Part shown: piece after piece, positions 1 through 8,984 of the stretch | How the letters are laid out: the number at the start of each line of letters is the position of its first letter | Position numbering within the stretch: position 1 is the first letter of the stretch | Assembly (NCBI GenBank): GCA_945946745.1 | Contig: CAMEWZ010000002.1 | Location: 1-37,805 of the forward strand | From: an uncultured Clostridia bacterium | Lineage (GTDB): Bacteria > Bacillota > Clostridia > Oscillospirales > Oscillospiraceae | Length of the DNA stretch: 37,805 nucleotides | Direction: 5' to 3' | The notes under the pieces: generated by a model | Databases searched by the model: none | Seen by the model: only the letters and a program-made list of their open reading frames with translations | Told to the model about the DNA's origin: nothing | Program-made: the position numbers and the translations under genes

Positions 1-2
1 CC

Positions 3-296
3 ATGGCCCGGAATATGATCCGCCTCAGCGGCTTCGAGCCGGACGTGGACATCAAGATCGAATACACAGGCCTGCGGCCCGGCGAAAAGCTCTATGAGGA
101 GCTGCTGATGAAGGAAGAGGGCATGCAGGAAACCGCCAACAAGCTGATCCATATCGGCAAGCCCATTGAAATGGACGACGAGAAGTTTAAGGAGCAGCTG
201 GCCAGCCTGGAAAAGGCCTGCAAGGCGGAAGTGACCAACATGAAGGATATCGTGGCGGAAATCGTGCCAACCTATAAGCGAAAGGTAGAAGTATAA
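3..296 (+). CDS. C-terminal fragment of a FlaA1/CapD-like nucleoside-diphosphate-sugar 4,6-dehydratase (gene truncated by window start)
   Basis: Translation MARNMIRLSGFEPDVDIKIEYTGLRPGEKLYEELL matches the conserved C-terminal motif of the membrane-associated CapD/FlaA1/WbpM dehydratase family. The first Met is probably internal and the ORF probably extends upstream of base 1. Confidence 0.85.
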   Translation: MARNMIRLSGFEPDVDIKIEYTGLRPGEKLYEELLMKEEGMQETANKLIHIGKPIEMDDEKFKEQLASLEKACKAEVTNMKDIVAEIVPTYKRKVEV

Positions 297-315
297 CGCA
301 AAGGGGACGTGCCTT

Positions 316-933
316 ATGTATCAGAAATACGGAAAGCGGCTGCTGGACATCCTTCTGTCCGGCTGCGGCATTCTTGTGCTCAGCCCGGTATACCTTATTT
401 TGGCGCTGGCCATTAAGATCGACGATCCGGGGCCGGTGTTTTTCCACCAGAAGCGGGTAGGCATCCATAAGACCTACTTCCATATTCTGAAATTCCGCAC
501 CATGAAAATGGAGACACCCAGAGATGTCCCCACCCATTTGCTGGAAAATCCGGAGCAGTATATCACCCGGGTGGGCAGAATTCTGCGGAAAACCTCTCTG
601 GATGAGCTTCCCCAGATTTTTCAGATTTTTACGGGGAAAATGTCCATCATCGGCCCCCGGCCGGCGCTGTGGAATCAGTATGATCTGATTGCGGAGCGGG
701 ACAAGTACGGCGCCAATGACATTCGCCCCGGGCTGACGGGCTGGGCACAGATCAATGGACGGGATGAGCTGCCCATTGATGTGAAGGCACGGCTGGATGG
801 AGAGTATGTGGAAAGGCTTAGCTTCCCCTTCGACTGCAAGTGCTTTTTCGGTACGATTCTTTCCGTTGCGCGGCATGAGGGCGTTGTGGAGGGCGGCACC
901 GGCGCGCTGGAAAAGGAGAATAAGCAGCTATGA
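316..933 (+). CDS. Bacterial sugar transferase (PglC/WcaJ C-terminal domain-like undecaprenyl-phosphate sugar-1-phosphate transferase), 205 aa
   Basis: KRLLDILLSGCGILVLSPVYLILALAIKIDDPGPVFFHQKRVG, LRKTSLDELPQIFQIFTGKMSIIGPRPAL and RPGLTGWAQINGRD are hallmark motifs of the bacterial sugar transferase family. Small PglC-like size. Confidence 0.93.
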   Translation: MYQKYGKRLLDILLSGCGILVLSPVYLILALAIKIDDPGPVFFHQKRVGIHKTYFHILKFRTMKMETPRDVPTHLLENPEQYITRVGRILRKTSLDELPQIFQIFTGKMSIIGPRPALWNQYDLIAERDKYGANDIRPGLTGWAQINGRDELPIDVKARLDGEYVERLSFPFDCKCFFGTILSVARHEGVVEGGTGALEKENKQL

Positions 934-1808
934 AACGCATTCTGATCACCGGCGGTCACGGCTACATCGGCAGTTGGGTGGCCGGGTATCTTGGCCGCTG
1001 GCCGGAGCGCTATCAAGTGGAAACGCTGAGCCAGCGGGAGGAAAGCTGGAAGGCGGTTTCCTTTCGGGGCTATGACGCGGTGCTGCACGCGGCGGGGCTG
1101 GCCCACCAGGAGAAGACGAAAAACGATCCCGCCCAGGCGGATCGATATGACCGCGTTAACCACCTTCTGGCGGTGGAGACCGGGGAAAAGGCCAAGGCGG
1201 AGGGCGTTGGGCAGTTCCTGTTTTTAAGCTCAGCCAGCGTTTACGGCCTCACGGCCTCGGTTGGCTCCACGGTGATGATTACAGAGGATACGCCGCTGAA
1301 GCCCGTGGACAATTACGGCATCAGCAAGGCAAAAGCCGAAGCGGATTTGCAGGCTCTGGCGTCTCCGGATTTTAAGCTTGCCATTCTGCGGCCGCCGATG
1401 ATCTATGGCCCGGGGTGCAAGGGCAATTATGTGACTCTGGCAAAGCTGGCGAACAAGCTGCCCATTTTTCCCAAGGTGGAAAACCGGCGTTCCATGCTGT
1501 ATATCGAGAATTTGGCGGAACTGATCCGGCTGCTGATCGAGGATGAGGCAGAGGGTGTTTTCTGCCCGCAGAACGAGGAATATGTCTCCACCTGCGATAT
1601 GGTCAGCCAGATTGCCCATGCCCACGGGCGGCAGATCCTGTTCGTCGGCGGATGCGCCTGGGCGCTGAAGCTTCTCAGCCATGCCACCGGCATGGTGGAC
1701 AAGGCCTTTGGCAGCCTGTGCTACGACCAGTCCTTGAGCCGCTACCCCGGAGATTACTGTGTGAAGAATCTGACCGAATCCATCTGGGAGACGGAAAACG
1801 AGGCATAA
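930..1808 (+). CDS. NAD-dependent epimerase/dehydratase (extended SDR); candidate 4-keto reductase of the WbpV/WreQ type
   Basis: Rossmann motif ITGGHGYIGSWVAGYL, SSASVYG and catalytic YGISK. ATGA overlap with the upstream gene. The WbpV/WreQ role is inferred from neighbours. Confidence 0.85.
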   Translation: MKRILITGGHGYIGSWVAGYLGRWPERYQVETLSQREESWKAVSFRGYDAVLHAAGLAHQEKTKNDPAQADRYDRVNHLLAVETGEKAKAEGVGQFLFLSSASVYGLTASVGSTVMITEDTPLKPVDNYGISKAKAEADLQALASPDFKLAILRPPMIYGPGCKGNYVTLAKLANKLPIFPKVENRRSMLYIENLAELIRLLIEDEAEGVFCPQNEEYVSTCDMVSQIAHAHGRQILFVGGCAWALKLLSHATGMVDKAFGSLCYDQSLSRYPGDYCVKNLTESIWETENEA

Positions 1809-1826
1809 AACGGAAGGAGGGCTTTC

Positions 1827-3068
1827 TTGAAACAGAAAAAGGATGTTTTGTTCCTGTGCCAGTTTTTTTATCCGGAATACATTTCCTCTGCCCAGCTTCC
1901 CTTTGACACGGTGATGGCGCTGAAAAACGCGGGCTTCTCCGTGGATGCCCTCTGCGGCTATCCACAGGAATATTTGGACGGCAGGGATATTCCGGTGCGG
2001 GAAACGGTGGACGGAGTTTCCATTCACCGGCTGAAGTACCTCCAAATGAACCGTTCCGGCTTTTTGGGGCGGTTGGTCAATTACTTTTCGTTTACCCTCA
2101 TGGTGCTGCTGCATCTGCCGGAGATCGCCGGATACCGGTCGGTGGTGGTGTATTCCAACCCTCCGATTCTGCCCTGGATTGCCTCCTGGGCAAAGGCACT
2201 GTTTGGGGTCAAGCTGGTGTTCGTGGCCTATGATCTGTACCCCGAGGTGGCGACGGTGACCAACACCCTGGGAAAGAAGCATCCCATCTGCCGCTTGATG
2301 AACCACATCAACCAATGTGTCTTCCGGCGCGCGGACAAGGTGGTGGCCCTGTCCTCGGAGCAGCGGGCTTATATCCTGGCGCATCGGCCGGTTTCCCCGG
2401 AAACGGTGACGGTGATCCCCAATTGGCACCCGGATCAAGGGCTGCGGGGAAAAAGCCGGGAGGAAAACCGGTTCCGGGAGATGGCAAAGGGCCGGTTCGT
2501 GGTCTCCTATTTCGGCAATATGGGCACCATGCAGGATATGCAGACCATTTTGGATGCCATTCGGCTGCTGCGGCGGGAGGATGACCTGTTTTTCCTCTTT
2601 GCGGGCCACGGCAATAAGCTGGAAAAGCTGAAGCAGACCGCGGCGGCGGAGGGAATCGAAAACATTTTGGTCTGTGATTACCTCCACGGACAGAATTTTC
2701 AAGATGCCCTGGAGGCCAGCGGCTGCGCCCTGGTGTCTTTGGAAAAGGGGGCCACAGGACTGTGTGTTCCCAGCAAAACCTACTGCTATATGATGCAGGG
2801 GATTCCTCTGCTGGCGATTATGGACGAATGCGACATCGTCCGGGATGTGGAAAGCGGCGTGGGGGCCTGGGTGCGAAACGGCGAGGCGGACAAGCTGGCC
2901 CAGGCCATCCGGATGCTTCGGGATCATCCGGAGCAGAGGGCCGAAATGGGAAAAACCTGCCGCAGACTGTATGAGAAAACCTATACCGTTCAAGTCGGTA
3001 CACAAAAATATATTACCCTTTTCCGGGAATTGCTTGGTTCCCGGGGGAAAGAAGGAGAGCAAACATGA
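1827..3068 (+). CDS. Glycosyltransferase family 4, WbuB-like (candidate L-FucNAc transferase); TTG start
   Basis: LCQFFYPEYISSAQLPFDTVMALKNAGFSVDALCGYP, YDLYPEV, VIPNWHPDQ, and C-terminal GT4 acidic region. GGAAGGAGG RBS at 1812-1820 before TTG 1827. Next to the CapEFG genes. Confidence 0.85.
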   Translation: MKQKKDVLFLCQFFYPEYISSAQLPFDTVMALKNAGFSVDALCGYPQEYLDGRDIPVRETVDGVSIHRLKYLQMNRSGFLGRLVNYFSFTLMVLLHLPEIAGYRSVVVYSNPPILPWIASWAKALFGVKLVFVAYDLYPEVATVTNTLGKKHPICRLMNHINQCVFRRADKVVALSSEQRAYILAHRPVSPETVTVIPNWHPDQGLRGKSREENRFREMAKGRFVVSYFGNMGTMQDMQTILDAIRLLRREDDLFFLFAGHGNKLEKLKQTAAAEGIENILVCDYLHGQNFQDALEASGCALVSLEKGATGLCVPSKTYCYMMQGIPLLAIMDECDIVRDVESGVGAWVRNGEADKLAQAIRMLRDHPEQRAEMGKTCRRLYEKTYTVQVGTQKYITLFRELLGSRGKEGEQT

Positions 3069-4114
3069 GTATTTTTGCCAACAAGACCCTGATGATCACC
3101 GGAGGCACCGGTTCCTTCGGCAACGCGGTGCTCAACCGTTTCCTGGATACGGATATCCGGGAGATCCGGGTGTTTTCCCGGGATGAGAAGAAGCAGGACG
3201 ACATGCGCCATGAGTTCCAGGCAAAGCTGCCCCAGGCGGCGAATAAGATCAAGTTCTTCATCGGCGATGTCCGGGATATCCAGTCCGTCAAGAACGCCAT
3301 GCATGGCGTCGACTACATCTTCCATGCCGCCGCGCTGAAGCAGGTGCCCTCCTGCGAGTTTTTCCCGTTGGAGGCGGTGAAGACCAATGTCCTCGGCACC
3401 GACAACGTGCTCACTGCCGCCATTGACGAGGGCGTGAAGACGGTGATCTGCCTGTCCACGGACAAGGCGGCCTATCCGGTCAACGCCATGGGCACCTCCA
3501 AGGCTATGATGGAAAAGGTCATCGTGGCCAAGTCCCGCACCGTTTCCCCGGAGAAAACCAAGATCTGCTGCACCCGCTACGGCAATGTCATGTGCTCCCG
3601 GGGCAGCGTCATCCCCCTGTGGATTGACCAGATCAAGGCGGGCAATCCCATTACCATTACGGAGCCTACCATGACCCGGTTCATCATGAGCCTGGAGGAG
3701 GCGGTGGATCTGGTACTGTTCGCCTTTGAAAACGGCGTCAGCGGCGATATTCTGGTGCAGAAGGCCCCGGCCTGCACCATCGAGACCCTGGCCAAGGCGG
3801 TCACCGGACTGTTCCAGCCCGGCCATGAGATCAAGGTCATCGGCATCCGCCACGGCGAGAAGATGTACGAGACCTTGCTGACCAATGAGGAATGCGCCAA
3901 CGCCATCGACCTGGGGAACTTCTACCGGGTGCCCTGCGACAAGCGGGACTTGAACTACGACAAGTATTTCCGGGAGGGCAATCTTCAGCGCAACGTCCTT
4001 TCGGAGTTCAATTCCAACAACACCCAGCTTCTGAATGTGGAGCAGGTGCAGCAGAAGCTGCTGTCTCTGGCCTACATCCGGGAGGAACTGGATGCCTGGA
4101 AGAAAAAAGGCTAA
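3065..4114 (+). CDS. capE: UDP-N-acetylglucosamine 4,6-dehydratase/5-epimerase (CapE/FnlA/WbjB-like)
   Basis: MITGGTGSFGNAVLNRFLDTDIREIRVFSRDEKKQDDMRHEF, FHAAALKQVPSCEFFPLEAVKTNVLGTDNV, CLSTDKAAYPVNAMGTSKAMMEK. This is the classical soluble CapE-type dehydratase signature. Confidence 0.92.
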   Translation: MSIFANKTLMITGGTGSFGNAVLNRFLDTDIREIRVFSRDEKKQDDMRHEFQAKLPQAANKIKFFIGDVRDIQSVKNAMHGVDYIFHAAALKQVPSCEFFPLEAVKTNVLGTDNVLTAAIDEGVKTVICLSTDKAAYPVNAMGTSKAMMEKVIVAKSRTVSPEKTKICCTRYGNVMCSRGSVIPLWIDQIKAGNPITITEPTMTRFIMSLEEAVDLVLFAFENGVSGDILVQKAPACTIETLAKAVTGLFQPGHEIKVIGIRHGEKMYETLLTNEECANAIDLGNFYRVPCDKRDLNYDKYFREGNLQRNVLSEFNSNNTQLLNVEQVQQKLLSLAYIREELDAWKKKG

Positions 4115-4136
4115 ATCAAAGCGGGAGGATCCACGG

Positions 4137-5336
4137 ATGAACATTCTGATCACCGGCGCCGCCGGATTTGTGGGAAAAAACCTGACTGCCGCCCTGGAAT
4201 GCCTCCGGGACGGAAAGGATCGCACCCGTCCGGGGTTGACCATTGGGGAGATTTACCGTTACGATGTGGATTCTCCCGCTGCGCTTTTGGAGGAAGCCTG
4301 CCAAAAAGCGGACTTTGTCTTCAACCTGGCGGGGGTCAACCGGCCCCAAAACCAGGAGGAATTCATGCAGGGCAATTTCGGCTTTGCCTCCACGCTGCTG
4401 GACACGCTGAAAAAGTATCGAAATACCTGCCCCGTTATGCTGTCCTCCTCCATCCAGGCCACCCTGGTGGGCCGTTACGCCAACGGCGAGTATGGCAAAA
4501 GCAAAAAAGCGGGGGAGGAGCTGTTCTTCCACTACGCCGAAGAAACCGGGGCCAAGGTACTGGTATACCGGTTCCCCAACCTGTTTGGCAAGTGGTGCCG
4601 CCCCAATTACAACAGCGCGGTCGCCACCTTCTGCCACAACTACGCCCACGATCTGCCCATTACGGTGAACGACGCTTCCGTGGAATTGGAACTGCTCTAT
4701 ATCGACGATCTGGTGGCGGAGATGCTGGACGCGCTGGAAGGGAAGGAGCACCGCTGTGAATTCGACGGCGTCAACACGGTGCTGACTCCCGATGGCCGCT
4801 ACTGCGCCGCGCCGGTATCCCACCGGGCAACCTTGGGGGAGATTGTGGCCCTGCTGGATCGGTTCAAGGCCCAGCCTCAGACCCTGGTGATGCCCGAAAT
4901 CCCCCAGGGCAGCTTTGCCAAGAAGCTGTATTCCACCTATCTTTCCTACCTTCCCAAGGAAAAGGCGGCCTTTCCCTTGAAAATGAACGTGGACGCCCGG
5001 GGCAGCTTTACGGAGCTGCTGAAAACCGAAAGCTGCGGCCAGTTCAGCGTGAATATTTCCAAGCCCGGCGTTACCAAGGGTCAGCACTGGCATCATACCA
5101 AGTGGGAGTTCTTCATCGTGGTTTCCGGCCGGGGTCTCATCCAGCAGCGGAAGGTGGGTACGGAGGAAGTGCTGAACTTTGAAGTCTCCGGAGAAAAGAT
5201 GGAAGCTGTCCACATGCTGCCGGGCTATACCCACAACATCATCAACCTGTCCGAAACGGAGGATCTGGTGACGCTGATGTGGGCCAATGAGTGCTTCGAC
5301 CCGGGCAAGCCCGATACGTTTTACGAGGTGGTGTGA
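4137..5336 (+). CDS. capF: Capsular polysaccharide reductase CapF-like (FnlB/WbjC): SDR domain plus C-terminal cupin domain
   Basis: N-terminal MNILITGAAGFVGKNL. C-terminal cupin-like region TKGQHWHHTKWEFFIVVSGRGLIQQRKVGTEEV...MLPGYTHNIINLSETEDLVTLMWANECFDP. Start reassigned from the ORF-track 4035 to ATG 4137 (RBS GCGGGAGGA). Confidence 0.92.
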   Translation: MNILITGAAGFVGKNLTAALECLRDGKDRTRPGLTIGEIYRYDVDSPAALLEEACQKADFVFNLAGVNRPQNQEEFMQGNFGFASTLLDTLKKYRNTCPVMLSSSIQATLVGRYANGEYGKSKKAGEELFFHYAEETGAKVLVYRFPNLFGKWCRPNYNSAVATFCHNYAHDLPITVNDASVELELLYIDDLVAEMLDALEGKEHRCEFDGVNTVLTPDGRYCAAPVSHRATLGEIVALLDRFKAQPQTLVMPEIPQGSFAKKLYSTYLSYLPKEKAAFPLKMNVDARGSFTELLKTESCGQFSVNISKPGVTKGQHWHHTKWEFFIVVSGRGLIQQRKVGTEEVLNFEVSGEKMEAVHMLPGYTHNIINLSETEDLVTLMWANECFDPGKPDTFYEVV

Positions 5337-5338
5337 CC

Positions 5339-6523
5339 ATGGACATGAAACTGGATTATTCGGATATTTCCTTTCAGAACAACGGCAAGCTGAAGCTTCT
5401 GATTATTGTGGGCACCCGGCCGGAGATCATCCGGCTGGCAGCGGTGATTAACAAGTGCCGGAAGTATTTTGACTGCCTTCTGGCCCACACGGGGCAGAAC
5501 TATGACTATAACCTCAACGGCATTTTCTTCCGGGATCTGGGCCTGGCCGACCCGGATGTGTATATGAACGCGGTGGGCGACGATTTGGGCGCCACGGTGG
5601 GCAACATCATCAACTGTTCCTACAAGCTGATGGCGCAGATTAAGCCCGATGCCATGCTGATTCTGGGCGACACCAATTCCTGCCTGTCCGCCATTCCCGC
5701 CAAGCGGCTGCATATTCCCATTTTTCACATGGAGGCAGGAAACCGCTGCAAGGACGAGTGCCTGCCGGAGGAGACCAACCGCCGGATTGTGGACATCATC
5801 TCCGACGTGAATCTGGCCTATTCCGAGCACGCCCGGAAGTACCTCCACGAGTGCGGCCTGCCCAAGGAGCGAGTCTACGTCACCGGTTCCCCCATGGCAG
5901 AGGTGCTGCACGCGAATCTTGCGGCAATCGAAGCATCCGATGTGCATAAACGTCTGGGCCTTGAGAAGGGAAGATACATCCTGCTATCGGCCCACCGGGA
6001 GGAAAATATCGACACCGAGAAAAATTTCTTTTCCCTGTTTAGCGCCATCAACGCTATGGCGGAGAAATACGATATGCCCATTTTGTATTCCTGCCATCCC
6101 CGCTCCAAAAAGCGGCTGGAAGCCACCGGCTTCCAGCTGGACAGGCGGGTGATTCAGAGCACCCCGCTGGGCTTCCACGACTATAACTGCCTGCAAATGA
6201 ACGCCTTCGCGGTGGTGTCCGATTCCGGCACCTTGCCGGAGGAAAGTAGCTTCTTTACCAGCATCGGCCATCCCTTCCCGGCGGTGTGCATCCGGACTTC
6301 CACGGAGCGGCCCGAGGCTTTGGATAAAGCCTGCTTCATCCTGGCGGGCATTGACGAGGGACACCTGCTTCAAGCGGTGGATACCGCGGTGCAGATGAAC
6401 CTGGAAGGAGATCACGGCATTCCGGTTCCCGACTATGTGGAGGAGAACGTGTCCACCAAGGTGGTCAAGATCATCCAGTCCTACACCGGCGTGGTGGACA
6501 AGATGGTCTGGCGGAAGTATTAA
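5339..6523 (+). CDS. capG: UDP-N-acetylglucosamine 2-epimerase family (CapG/FnlC/WbjD-like)
   Basis: LLIIVGTRPEIIRLAAVINKC, HTGQNYDYNLNGIFFRDL, HMEAGNRCKDECLPEETNRRIVDIISDVN, SDSGTLPEESSFF. Follows capE and capF. Start reassigned to ATG 5339. Confidence 0.93.
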   Translation: MDMKLDYSDISFQNNGKLKLLIIVGTRPEIIRLAAVINKCRKYFDCLLAHTGQNYDYNLNGIFFRDLGLADPDVYMNAVGDDLGATVGNIINCSYKLMAQIKPDAMLILGDTNSCLSAIPAKRLHIPIFHMEAGNRCKDECLPEETNRRIVDIISDVNLAYSEHARKYLHECGLPKERVYVTGSPMAEVLHANLAAIEASDVHKRLGLEKGRYILLSAHREENIDTEKNFFSLFSAINAMAEKYDMPILYSCHPRSKKRLEATGFQLDRRVIQSTPLGFHDYNCLQMNAFAVVSDSGTLPEESSFFTSIGHPFPAVCIRTSTERPEALDKACFILAGIDEGHLLQAVDTAVQMNLEGDHGIPVPDYVEENVSTKVVKIIQSYTGVVDKMVWRKY

Positions 6524-6540
6524 TACAAGGAGGCGAGTAC

Positions 6541-7650
6541 ATGAAGTACCTGTTTATCAATTCCGTGGCGGGCTTTGGCAGCACCGGACGGCTGGCGGCG
6601 GAGAAATGCCGGGAATTGATGGCCCAGGGAAACGAATGTGTACTCGCCTTTGGCCGTAAAGAGGCTGGCTGCGAGGATATTCCTACAGTGCGCATCGGCT
6701 CGGACTGGGATTGCCGCCGGAACGCCTTGGAAAACCGACTCCTGGACAACCAGGGCTTTGGCTCCCGGGAGGCAACCCGGCGCTTTCTGACCTGGGTGCG
6801 GCAATATGATCCGGATGTGATCTGGCTGCACAATCTGCACGGCTACTATCTCCACATTGGCGAATTGTTCGACTATCTTCGCATCTGTGGTAAGGAGATC
6901 CGCTGGACACTCCATGACTGCTGGGCCTTCACGGGGCACTGCGCCTACTTTGATTACGCCCGGTGTGACAGGTGGAAAACCGGCTGCGATCATTGCCCGG
7001 AAAAGGGCAGCTATCCCCAAAGCCTCCTGCTGGATGGCAGCCGGAGAAATTTCGAGAAAAAGAAGGCCCTCTTTACGGGAATCCCCAGCCTAAGCTTGAT
7101 CGTCCCCTCCCACTGGCTGGAAAGCCGGGTAAAGGAGAGTTTTTTGGGAGCATATCCGGTGGAGGTGGTGTACAACACCGTCAATACCGATATTTTCAAG
7201 CCTACATCCAGCGATTTTCGCCGGGAGCATGGTCTGGAGGACAAGATCATCCTGCTGGGGGTTGCCAGCGTGTGGGATCGGCGCAAGGGCCTGGAGGATT
7301 TCCTGGCGCTTTCCGGCAGACTGAATGCGAAGTATCAAATCGTATTGGTGGGGCTGACGGAAAAGCAGCGCCGGGGGCTTCCGGAGAACATTCTGGGCCT
7401 GCCCAGAACCAACAGCCCCCGGGAATTGGCGGAGATCTATACCGCCGCCGACCTGTTGCTGAACCCCAGCCTGGAGGAGACCTTCGGCATGACGGTGCTG
7501 GAGGCCCATTGCTGCGGCACAGAGGCGGTGGTATACCAGGATACCGCCTGTGAGGAAATTGTCAATGCATTTGGCGGCCGGGCGGTTCCCCGGGGCGTGG
7601 AGAACCTGTTGGAGGCGGTACTTTCCTGGGAGAAGGAGCGGAATCCATGA
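6541..7650 (+). CDS. Glycosyltransferase family 4 (WcaC-like)
   Basis: FINSVAGFGSTGRLAAEKCREL, WTLHDCWAFTGHCAYFDYARCDRWKTGCDHCP, LNPSLEETFGMTVLEAHCCGT. RBS AAGGAGG upstream. Confidence 0.87.
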   Translation: MKYLFINSVAGFGSTGRLAAEKCRELMAQGNECVLAFGRKEAGCEDIPTVRIGSDWDCRRNALENRLLDNQGFGSREATRRFLTWVRQYDPDVIWLHNLHGYYLHIGELFDYLRICGKEIRWTLHDCWAFTGHCAYFDYARCDRWKTGCDHCPEKGSYPQSLLLDGSRRNFEKKKALFTGIPSLSLIVPSHWLESRVKESFLGAYPVEVVYNTVNTDIFKPTSSDFRREHGLEDKIILLGVASVWDRRKGLEDFLALSGRLNAKYQIVLVGLTEKQRRGLPENILGLPRTNSPRELAEIYTAADLLLNPSLEETFGMTVLEAHCCGTEAVVYQDTACEEIVNAFGGRAVPRGVENLLEAVLSWEKERNP

Positions 7651-8984
7651 CGGAATTTGACTTTTTGAATCAAAAATGGAAAAAGGCGCTGTTTGGATTA
7701 TTCCTGTTTGCCATGCTGCTGCTGGCCAGAGACACCTTGGTGACCTCCTCTATTTTGGGCTTTACCAAAGCCCAGGCCTTGATGCTGGCACTGACCGCGT
7801 TGCTGGGCGCTGCTTTCCTGGCGGCGAACCGAAAGCGGCTGAAAGCCATCGTCACTGACTGGCGGATGGGGTTTCTGGGATTTCTGGCGCTGCTTTTGCT
7901 GCTGCCCATGGTGGTGAAGCGGGATTGGCAGATGATGTATTTCAGCATTTTGTTCTGCCTGGCCTTCGCGGTATTTCTGACCTATTTTGCATCGATGCGG
8001 GATGTTGCCAAGCTTTACGTGGTGATGTTAACTGCGTTGGCGGCATACTCCGTCCTGGCGACCTATGGGCTAAAGGAGCTGGCCGGGGCGGGCGTTCTGA
8101 AGGTGCCGGTGTTCTGCAATTCCAATGACTGGGATTTTTACAACTTTGGTTTCTGCTATGTGGTGACCTGGCCGTTGTGGCATCGAAATTTTGGTATTTT
8201 TCGGGAGCCTGGGGTCTATCAGTTCTTCCTGCTGCTGGCCCTGTATCTCAATCACTACCGGGTGGATTGGAAACGGGCCTGGACGCGGTGGCTGGTCAGC
8301 GGGATTCTGGCCGTCACCATGGTGACCACCTTTGCCATTGGCGGCATCGCGGAGCTGGGGCTTCTGGCAATATTTGTCTACTTTGATCAGAAATGGTATC
8401 GGACAAAGGCAGGGCGAATCGCGGGGCTGTGCGCGGTGGCGGTGGTGCTGGCGCTTCTGGCCCACATTCTGATTACCATCCGAACCACAGCCTTTGAATT
8501 CAGCATTTACTATGAGTTTTACGACATGTTCCTGCGGCTGACGACCCCCTCGGATTCCTCCGTTGACCGGCTCAGCGCCATTTTTACGGATCTGTCGTTT
8601 TTTGGAAAGCATCCTCTGTTTGGGGATACCCTGGCGGAGGTGCTCCACGGAACCAATCACAATACCAGCTCCACGCTGATTCAGTATGCCATTTTCGGCG
8701 TGCTGGGCGGGAGCCTACATGTGGCGGCCTGGGTGGCGCTGATCTGGGAGCGGAAACGATCCATTGTGGGCAATCTGTGTCTGCTGGGAATCCTGTTCCT
8801 GTCCTTCAACACCCAGAATCTGGTTGCGGACGTATTTTTCTGGCTGTTCCCGATGATGGCGCTGACCGAACGGGGACTGACCTACTTCCGGAGGAAAGGA
8901 GAGCGTGCAAATGGAACAGGCATTGCTGCGCAGGGTACAGCTGACCCAGCTGGAGATCGCCAAGGAGATCAAGCGGGTCTGTGA
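7647..8984 (+). CDS. Polytopic membrane protein, candidate Wzy-type O-antigen/capsule polymerase
   Basis: Many hydrophobic segments (LFGLFLFAMLLLA, FLGFLALLLLLPMV, FSILFCLAFAVFLTYF, etc.), a soluble loop and embedding among GTs with a Wzx. No confident sequence motif. ATGA overlap with the upstream GT. Confidence 0.6.
   Translation: MTEFDFLNQKWKKALFGLFLFAMLLLARDTLVTSSILGFTKAQALMLALTALLGAAFLAANRKRLKAIVTDWRMGFLGFLALLLLLPMVVKRDWQMMYFSILFCLAFAVFLTYFASMRDVAKLYVVMLTALAAYSVLATYGLKELAGAGVLKVPVFCNSNDWDFYNFGFCYVVTWPLWHRNFGIFREPGVYQFFLLLALYLNHYRVDWKRAWTRWLVSGILAVTMVTTFAIGGIAELGLLAIFVYFDQKWYRTKAGRIAGLCAVAVVLALLAHILITIRTTAFEFSIYYEFYDMFLRLTTPSDSSVDRLSAIFTDLSFFGKHPLFGDTLAEVLHGTNHNTSSTLIQYAIFGVLGGSLHVAAWVALIWERKRSIVGNLCLLGILFLSFNTQNLVADVFFWLFPMMALTERGLTYFRRKGERANGTGIAAQGTADPAGDRQGDQAGL

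Noticed and set aside
1230-3062. 610-aa antisense ORF (and similar ones at 9699-11339, 11607-13088, 14164-15879, 20047-21540, 31073-32536)
   Set aside because: Each is opposite well-supported glycan genes. Their compositions are H/Q/P/G-rich with no recognisable domains and no plausible RBS/promoter context was evident.
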